A stretch of DNA of 64,000 nucleotides from Humulus lupulus. Its lineage: Eukaryota > Streptophyta > Magnoliopsida > Rosales > Cannabaceae. Location of the stretch: positions 94,941,071-95,005,070 of the forward strand of contig NC_084793.1 of the NCBI RefSeq assembly GCF_963169125.1. Reading direction: 5' to 3'. The translations under genes and the position numbers were made by a program. The notes beneath the pieces were generated by a model. The model had not been told where the DNA came from. It made no database searches and saw only the letters and a list, made by a program, of their open reading frames with translations. Of this stretch, positions 56,087 through 64,000 are shown piece by piece. Positions within the stretch are counted from its first letter, which is position 1. Each line of letters starts with the position of its first letter.

Positions 56087-59000
56087 TGTTCTACCCTAAA
56101 AATACGAGCTCAATTATCTTGCTCGGGGTACAACTTACACGAAATAAATCAAGGAAGCAAGACTTTAGAGATATCTTTCCAACTCCAGGTCAAATAGCTC
56201 GAGGCTATGTCACTGAATCTGTGACAGCACAGGATCCTTCAGATCATTTGAAGCGCAGATGAAAGAGGTCAAAGAATCCAATGTTCAACGTCCAGATCGC
56301 CTTCACTAAGCCCGAGTATTATCTGAGGCAATCCGTCCAAATCAAGTTACATCTAGTTCAACGATGGCATCTAGCTCGAGGTAGTTCAACGATGCACATG
56401 GAAGAATCCCTACAGACTTAGATGCTCGATATGCGCAATAAATATACACAATCGTTATATGCAATTATTGGTTGATGTAAATGGCAATATACTTAATTAG
56501 GATAATTAAATATCCATTAATTAGGGAAGTTACCCAATATTGTATGTTACCATTTATAGTACGGTTACCCAATATTTCCCATCATAATCACTATATATAT
56601 AAGGTGAATTGATAGTAAAGGGGTCTGACATCTTGTATGCCAAAGCTCTACTGAAATTGTTGTAACGTCCTGCATTTTCGGGTACCTTTAAACGACTCGG
56701 GTCGGGATTTTTCCCCCGGGTTAAGAATATTATTTTAAATAATATTATATTTTGTTTGTAAGTATTCCATGAGTTATTGCTAGCCAAAAAATGAATTTTG
56801 TGATTTTAAAAGTCAAGATAAGACTTTCGGTCTTGGACCGACACAAAAACCCTGATCGGGTAAAAATCTCGGAAAATAAAACGAAAAATCATGGCAATTA
56901 TATTTTGGGCATAAAATACATTCATAAAAGTTAAAGTTTGGTCAAAAATAATAAACCTAAAAGAAAATGGAAATTTTAGGGCATTTTGTGTTAAATGCCT
57001 AATTTTACCGAAATGGGGAATTTTATTCCATGAATGGACCTTAGGTTAAATTTTACTATGTGATTAATTAAATTAAATGTGAGAGACATTTAATTTAATT
57101 AATTAATGTTAAGTTTGGTGATTAAAACTTAATAAGAGTGAAAAAAGGTGTTAAAAGCCAATTTGAACTTTTCTTCTTATGAAACCTTTATTAACCTTTA
57201 TTAAAAAAAAAAATGAAATGATCATATATGGCAAAGGGTGGCCGGCCATGTGGTGTTTTAGAGTGGTGTGAACCCAAATTTTATAAAATTTAAATGCCAT
57301 TTAATTAAGAGGTCAAGTGGGCAAGTGGGTAGAAAAACACTCAAGTACCTTGTGATATTTTGAAGAGTATTGTGAGCAATTCCCACACTAAGAACCGATC
57401 ACTCTCCATCTCTCATTCACTATCATCTTTTTTGAAGACCTCTCAAAGTGTTCTCTCCATTTTTCAAGCCCAAGAACACCAAAGAAACTTTGAGGCTAAG
57501 TCTTGGTCTAGGAAGTATTTTCCCTAAGGTAAACATTCACTAATCTAGGCTTTTGTAAAGTTTTAAGCTTAGAGTTTCAAATAGCTAATTAACTATGTTG
57601 TTGGGGGAAGTTGGTTAGGGTTTTTGAAAGGTTTTGGAGGAGCCAAAGCTAATAGGAAGGTCCAAACCTTAAGCAAGAACACAAAAGAGGTAAAAAGTCT
57701 ACTTTTGATGATTTTGTTGTAGGGTTTTTAGTTTTAACCATTATTTTGTATATCTAATGCTTAGAGTTTCTTGTTGATGATGTAATAAGGTTATGGTAGT
57801 TGTTTAATAATTTTTATGATGCATGTGTATTGATTTTTGAAAATGGGAACCAAAAACCCCAAGGGTTTTGTAGGATAACCTAAAACAAAACATGTTTTGA
57901 GCTGTGACTTCCAAAGGGTCAAGCAGCCACTGTATATTGTTTTTGTAAAATTAAATTGTACTGTGATGTTGTTGAAATTGAGTACATAAAATTGAGCTTT
58001 TGAAACACTAAAAAATGTTTAGAAATGAGTAAGTTATGCTATTTCAAAGATTAGGTAAAAAACTGTTTTTTCGTATTCTTATTTTCGGAACCAAGTTTGG
58101 ACAGCCACTGTATAGGGCAAATGAACCCAGTTTTTTCTAAACTTTTGTGGATATATTACTGGCATGACCTATTATTCCACTGTAAAATTTGGTAAGAAAA
58201 TATTGAACGGTTTGAAAGTTATTAACTGTCAAAGTTTGGGAAAAATAAGGTCATTTTTACCTCATTGTTGGAAAATGATTTCACCAATCAAAAATGCTCA
58301 TTTTGACCTAAGACTTTTCAAAGACCTAAATGGCATAACAAAAATGGAATTGGGAAATTTTGGTAACAATTGGGTAAGTAAATTTCAAGTTATGAACTAA
58401 CGAAGTATGTAGTTAAAAATGTGAAAAATAGGTTTTTCACACTTAGTGTAAAAATGAGATTTTGGAACATAAGGTAAAAAGTAAAATTTTGCTTATTTCA
58501 AGATATAAATTGGTAAGTCTTGAAATCATATTTTCACTAAAATTACCCCTTTGAGTTTAAATGAATTATTTTTATTAAAGAGTTTTTATTCTTTTTAAAA
58601 ATAAGAGATTTAATTTATTAATAGTTAATAAATTAAAAGAGGGTTTAAAACCTTATATTTTGAGAAAATAATTAAATGAATTATTTTTCTAGTAAGTAAA
58701 AGTTGATTAATTGCTTTTGGAAAATTAATTAGTCAAGATGAGAAATTTATAACGGTTTTCCTAATTAAGACAAATTAGACAATTTTCTTAAATCGGTTTT
58801 TAGATATTAAAAACCTTAAGAAAACAAAAAGGAAAATTTAAAGAGTTTATTTTCTTTAAAAATAATTAAGGAATTTATTTGTATTTTCTGGATATAATAC
58901 CAGCTAAAATCTTACATATTTTAACCGACTAGTCGAAAGTGCGGGTTAATAGCGATACCTTGAAAGAGTAAGATTTTTAGCGGGTTGTGGGGAAATACCA

Positions 59001-60738
59001 TTGTGATACCCGAGCCTAGGTATCGAGACCTTAGGATAGGTCTCCCCGAGACTTAGGGTTTAGTCTCGAATATTTTGTATAACTTTCCTTAATAAGTTTA
59101 AAACCAAATAAGGATTGTAAATCCTTACAAATGACTTTTATTAAAATGACCAAACTGCCCAAAATAATAATAATGAATTATGAGTGCCATAATTAATCCG
59201 AGTATACTGTATGGATAACTACAGTATTGGCTAAGCGTAACTGGACTGAACGTTGGAGGGTGAAAACTTGCTGAGCACTAAGGACTCCAAGTAAGTCAAC
59301 TTATATTGTATGGCTGCAACATGAAATGATTATTGTCTTGTATGTTAGTATAGGGATACATGCATATATATAGGCTGTCATAGAAAGTTGCTTAGAGACG
59401 TTAGTCTAGTGAGTGCTGATTTAGAAAATATGAACGGTAGAAGTCCGTCATATCCTAGACGGTTGATCCCCGTCACACTGCTTGATTTTATTTATGTCTG
59501 GTTCATTACCGCGACGAGTGGCCGTGAGATGAGGATAAGCTGGTTAAACCTAGGGGCGCCAAGATAAATGGGACCTAGGGGCCCTCATGCTTACTTAATC
59601 ATTGGACGGTTAGAATCCGAGCAAGTGCTCTGATAAGTTATTCCCGGATAGCAGCCGCGAATATTGGCCATTCCGTGAGAGTGCCTAGAGATACTAGGGG
59701 TTGCCAAGATTGAGTGAGGTTGAACACCCTAGGGGCAGCTGCTCACCAGCACCACTGATTAACATAGAAGTCTCCGTAAAACCGTGTAAATTGGATTACA
59801 CTCTTGGATAAGTCGCGATGCCCTAGGTAACACGATAGTTACCATTGTTGAGGATATTTATTGGCTAGATCTTAGTGTGGAGACTCGGTTCTCTTTTACA
59901 GATTAGCAATTATGTTGGAGGGCGCGTTACGCATGAATTGTTGGAAATTGTCGAGCGTTGGTCTCGAATTATGTTGTGATATAATATATCTGCTTGCTCT
60001 GGGATTTTCTGAGTGCAGGGATATAATTGTTGATAAGATATAGTTGTGATATAATATATCTGCTTGTTCTGGGATTTTCTGAGTGCAGGATTTTTATCTA
60101 GATGTGAATTAATTTATCCTTGGTTATCAGGCATGACCATAAGTTTGCCAGGACGCTTTAGCGTTCTTGAAATTGATTGTGTAGGGTCCGGATGGGTCCG
60201 GATCCCTATTTCTCTATCTGCTTTGTTTGGAAGTTGATCTTACTAAGCGTTTTCACTTACCTAGTTGTTTCATGTTGTAGGTAAGAACAAGGGCAAGGCA
60301 GAGCAGTGAGCGCTGGAGTCTTCCTTGCAAATGTACATGTGGACCGACCTTTTGGGAAGCCTTTTTATTTTTGGAAATGTTGTGTAATTTTCCTAAACTA
60401 GGCTCACTCTAATCTTTATAAAACATGTTTGTAACTAAATGTTAAGTATGGCCATACGACTTTTTAAAAAGTTTTTTTTCTATGGGTTTTTGAGACATTT
60501 TGTTAAATGAAAACATTTATATTTCCGCATTATCGAGTCTTGAAAATCTGGGTCGTTACAATTGTCACAAACAATTTCTTCAAGAGTTCAAAAGCATGAA
60601 TAAAAGTGACTTGTGGACTTGGTAGATTTTAACCACTGAACCACATAAAAGTTTTGTGATTTTATATTAACGGTTTATTATCAAGCTTAATCTCTCTAAA
60701 CAGATTTCTTAATCTATTGTTGGCAAAAAACTGCATCA
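56087..60738 (+). repeat. 3' LTR of plus-strand Tat element, interrupted by a solo LTR
   Basis: TGTTCTACCC...CTGCATCA; 747 bp once the insertion at 56661-60560 and one TSD copy are removed. It aligns with the 5' LTR from about 56187 onward. The final bases CATCA replace CAACA of the 5' LTR. Confidence 0.85.
56661..60560 (+). repeat. Solo LTR (3900 bp), TSD attgt
   Basis: TGTAACGTCCTGCATTTTCG...CTGGGTCGTTACA, with attgt at 56656-56660 and 60561-60565. It is the inverted near-copy of 34180-38161. It contains GTTGTAGGTAAGAACAAGGG (about 60272), the counterpart of the GCAGGTAAGGGCAAGG block in the 2.2-kb LTRs, an AT hairpin (57062-57108) and the short array at 59974-60089. No coding sequence; open frames inside, such as 58164-58400, have no domain. 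Confidence 0.9.
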
Positions 60739-60824
60739 GCAATATAATTCACAATTAATTCCACTCATGCCCTCCAGGCATGCAATTAAGGTACTTAACC
60801 TCATTAGGAGTTTCAGACGTTACA
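60739..60824 (-). repeat. LTR fragment (86 bp) of older Tekay-like element
   Basis: The minus strand starts TGTAACGTCTGAAACTCC and includes GCATGCCTGGAGGGCAT, resembling the start of the LTR at 30974 (GCGTGCCTGGAGGGCA). The rest was displaced by the Tat element ending at 60738. Confidence 0.7.
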
Positions 60825-63356
60825 ACTATCCCCTGCTAATAGAAATTTCATCCTTAAAATTTACCTGAAATACTCAGGACACTGGTCCCACATATCCGAC
60901 TCTAGCTCTCAAGTCACTTCCTCTACTTTGCTTTTCCTCCATAATACTTTCACTAAGGAAACAGTCTTATTCCGCAAGAATTTATCTTTTCTATCTAGAA
61001 TCTCTACTGGTCTTCCTTCATAAGATAAATCATGTAGTAATTCCATGGTCTCATAACTCAACAATTGTGTAGTATCTGACACATATTTCCTTAGAATCGA
61101 TACATGAACCACATTACGAATCCCTAACAATGTTGGGGGCAAGGCTAATTTGTAAGCCACTTGCCCAATCCTTTCCAGGATCTCAAAAGGTCCAACAAAC
61201 CTAGGGCTCAATTTCTCTTTCTTCCCAAATCGTTTTAACCTTTTCATTGGAAAAACTCAGAAAAAACATAGTCTCCAACCTGGAACTCCACATTACTACA
61301 CTTTGGATCTGGGCAGATTTTCTGTCTATTGTGTGAAGTGAGCATCCACACTATAATTTTCTCAATGGCTTCATTCGTTATCTGAACAACCTCAGGACCA
61401 ATATACTTTCTCTCACCCATTTCATCCCAATGGATTGGTGATCTATATTTCCTGCCATACAACATCTCATACGAAGTTACTCTGATAGTTGACTGATAAC
61501 TATTGTTGTAGGAAAACCCAATCAAGGGAAGGTGCTTACTTCATGATCCTTCAAAGTCCAAAACACATATCTGAAGCATGTCCTCTAATATCTGGATCGT
61601 CCTCTCAGATTCTCCATCTGTCTGAGGATTATAAGCAGTACTAAATTTCAGCCTTGTACCCATTGCCTTCTACAAGCCTTCCCAAAACTTGGAAGTAAAT
61701 GTACGATCTTGATCCGACACAATAGACTTTGGTGCCCTATGGAGACGAACAATCTCCTTCATATATAGCTAAGTATACTAATCCACAATATAATTCATTC
61801 GCATAGGCAAAAAGTGTGTTGACTTGGTATATCAATAACCCATACAAAATTATATTGCCCCATAGTAAGCAATCCAACCACAAAATCCATGGTTATATCC
61901 TCCCATTTCCATTATGGTGTTCAGTTTTCACTTGCTGACAAGTTAAGCAATTAGCCACATATTCAACTACATCTTTCTTCATTCTTGGCCACCAATATAA
62001 AGATTTCAAATCCCGATACATCTTCATGGTGTCTGGATGTAATGAATATGGAGTGGTATGAGACTCATCCAAAATTTCTTTCATAATACCAGCATCCATC
62101 AGAACACATATCCGATCTTTATATCTCAACATATCCATATCAGAAATAGTAAAGTCCTTAGCGTTCATCTCTATGCTTCACCATTTGTGGATCACTCCTT
62201 TGTGCTTATTTTATTCTTTCAAGAAGGGTATACTAAAGAGTTGTATTCACCAATTTATCAACCACGAACTCTAAACTAGCACTGGTCATTTCCTCAACTA
62301 ACTTTTCTAAGATCAGTCTCGAACTATACACTTGGCCCAGACCTTTCCGGCTTAAGGCATCAACCACCATGTTAGCTTTCCTAAGATGATAAAGGATTTC
62401 ACTGTCATAATCCTTCACCATCTCTAACCAAAATCTCTGCCTCATGTTCAAATCTTTTTGGGTAAATAAATACTCTAAACTCTTATGGTCAGTGTATATC
62501 TCACACGTCTCCCCATATAAATAGTGTCGCCACACCTTAAGTGCAAATACCACTGCTGCCAACTCAAGGTCATGTGTAGGCTATCTCTGTTCATATTCTT
62601 TCAGCTGTATCGAAGCATAAGCTATGGCTTTCCCAACTTGCATAAGGACACATATCCTAGTCCCTGTCACGACGCATCTCAATACACTACAAACTTCTCA
62701 TTCTCAAATGACATACTAAGCACTTGTGCAGTAATCTATCTCTGCTTCAACTCTTCGAAACTTTATTCACATCTATCAGTCCACACAAACTTTAAGTTCT
62801 TACACATCAACTCAATCAAAGGTATTACAATCTTTGAGAATCCCTCAACAAAACGCCGGTAATACCGTGCCAATCCAAGGAAACTTCTAACCTCTGAAGC
62901 ATTCCTTAGCCTTGGCCAATCTTTTACCACTTCTATCTTAGCTGGATCAACCATAATCTCATTCTTACCCACAATGTGACCCATAAATTTTACTTGAGGA
63001 AGAAAGAACTCATACTTCAAGAACTTTGCATTAAAGTTATGTTCCCTCAGCCTCTGTAGTACCAAACAAAGATGTTCTTCGTGCTCCTCTTCCAACTCGT
63101 GCGAAAGGAGTCTTTTGAATATCTTCTTCCTTGATCCTTAGCTGGTGATAAACAGATCAGAGATTAATATTTCACAACACTTTCTTACCTTGCAATTGAT
63201 CAAACAAGTCGTCAATCCTTGACAATGGATCATTATTCTTGATAGTTATTTTATTCAATTCACAGTTGTCGATACACATCCACAAGCATCCATCTTTCTT
63301 CTTCACAAATAGTACCAGTGCACCCCATGGGGACAAACTTGGTCTGATAAACTCCA
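60825..63356 (-). pseudogene. Pol remnant of an older Tekay-like chromovirus
   Basis: Starts next to the LTR fragment with a PPT-like tract (60825-60838). In reverse order: RT start [20 protein letters not shown] (63340), VEVVKDWP-type connection [20 protein letters not shown] (62850), RNase [21 protein letters not shown] (62500), integrase zinc domain with [11 protein letters not shown] (61930), core in fragments near 61500-61760, NNSYQSTIRVTSYEMLYGRK (61480), and the tail KTVSLVKVLWRKSKVEEVT (60920). Between the RT motifs at about 63105 roughly 55 residues are missing, including the catalytic FIDD box present in the nested element. Many stops and shifts. Much more decayed than 14558-19127. 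Confidence 0.85.
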
Positions 63357-64000
63357 TGTAGGACCCAAAATCACTAATATGGCTTAAGGGCCTTGACTAG
63401 TGTGTCACGAGGGCATAATTGGCTTATGTGTGAATTTATTGATTTAATGCATGATTACATGATAAGCATGCTTGTATGATTATATGAATGTAAATGTGAT
63501 TAAATGTTATATCTGTTAGAACCACATTATTATGTGGGTAGATTTGTAGCGTGCGACTTGAGGTGATCCAAGGGAGCTAGATAGCAGGAAAATTCACAAC
63601 GGGGCTTAATATTTGACTTTGGATAAGTCAGGGGTATTTTATGTATCAGGTAGTTATTTAGACTAACAGGTTATGGAAATAAATATATGGAGATATATTT
63701 GAGGTTAGGAAGTCTAGGCGAGAATATTGGGGAAATTTACTGTTTTTCCCTCAGGGACGTTTTCGGTACCCCGAGCCTCGGGATTGACTTAACCGGCTAG
63801 GATTAGATTAATTTAATAAAAAAAAAAGGAATAAAACACAAACCGAACTCAGCTCTTCTTCTCTCTTCTCTTCCTTCTTCTTTCACTTTCAAGAAACCAC
63901 AGAAAATCTAAGGGAAAATTCAACTCGTAATCTCTGTGATTGAGCTGAATTCATGAAGGTTTAGCTTAGTACTCAGCTAAGGGACACCCAACCAGGATCA
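63357..64000 (+). repeat. Start of a chromovirus-type LTR, cut by the window end
   Basis: TGTAGGACCCAAAATCACTA... matches the starts of the LTRs at 26287 and 30974 (shared aatatggcttaagggccttga-type block and CT-rich tract at 63855-63895). It interrupts the RT coding region of the older element. The flank ctcca (63352-63356) would be the target duplication if its other copy lies outside. Confidence 0.75.

Larger units (their letters stand above)
41892..60738 (+). mobile_element. Tat-lineage Ty3/gypsy element, plus strand, with several insertions
   Basis: Order: truncated 5' LTR (41892-42554), primer site, gag, RT, RNase H, second RNase H, integrase (ends 48664), PPT-like motif (48866-48880), antisense ORF on the minus strand (55826 to 49455), polypurine tract (56073-56086) and 3' LTR (56087-60738). 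Insertions: Cassandra LTR in gag, possible CACTA element in the antisense ORF, 3.9-kb solo LTR in the 3' LTR. The protease is not found. The LTRs differ noticeably (about 15% by eye over the shared part), so this is an old copy. Its right edge lies in the LTR of the element at 60739-63356. Confidence 0.85.

Noticed and set aside
58164..58400. 78-residue frame in the 56661 LTR
   Set aside because: It is not kept open in the near-identical sister LTR as far as can be read, and has no domain.
1..64000. A host gene, tRNA gene, or immune or toxin system
   Set aside because: Both strands were read; all recognisable coding segments belong to retrotransposons, and the remaining stretches are LTRs, spacers or a possible DNA transposon.

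Overview
The window is plant nuclear DNA, most likely from a eudicot. It is almost entirely nested LTR retrotransposons, mainly Ty3/gypsy of the Tat lineage (two RNase H domains, an antisense extra ORF, a shared non-Met primer site) and of a Tekay-like chromovirus lineage (single Gag-Pol frame, Met-type primer site, C-terminal chromodomain-like tail). A Cassandra-type LTR with a 5S rRNA-derived core points to a vascular plant. I see no host gene, tRNA gene, functional rRNA gene or CRISPR array. The species cannot be named from the sequence.

Layout. 1-3298: Gag remnant of a Tat element on the minus strand, with its primer-binding site and an LTR (2189-3298). That LTR also has a polypurine tract on its other side, so it serves two neighbouring internal regions. 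3299-12118 and 21850-24563: a second Tat element on the minus strand (protease, RT, two RNase H domains, integrase; Gag at 21850-24193; partial 5' LTR at 24266-24563). Between pol and the LTR it carries an intron-containing ORF on the opposite strand (4362-7260). 12124-21844: a complete young Tekay-like element nested in it (TSD gttac, LTRs about 2-3% apart by eye).

24565-41891: a graveyard of LTRs inserted into Gag remnants of chromovirus-like elements. It holds a broken LTR of a possible copia-type family (24565-28537), three clean solo LTRs (28654-30511 TSD gccca; 30974-33204 TSD gttga; 34180-38161 TSD aacat), one with an imperfect TSD (26287-28502), and a 3.9-kb LTR with a Met-type primer site (34019-41891).

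41892-60738: a third Tat element, on the plus strand (LTRs, gag, pol without a recognisable protease, antisense ORF). It is interrupted by a Cassandra solo LTR (43607-43927, TSD agttg), a 139-bp perfect tandem duplication in integrase, a possible CACTA element (50417-53478), and a 3.9-kb solo LTR in its 3' LTR (56661-60560, TSD attgt). It lies in the LTR of an older Tekay-like element whose pol remnant fills 60825-63356; another LTR begins in that remnant at 63357 and runs out of the window.

No element here appears able to move by itself: every pol has stops, frameshifts or missing domains. The most interesting features are the antisense, spliced, TATA-driven ORFs shared by two different Tat elements, the LTR sequence blocks shared across several chromovirus LTR families, and the LTR flanked by both a primer site and a polypurine tract.
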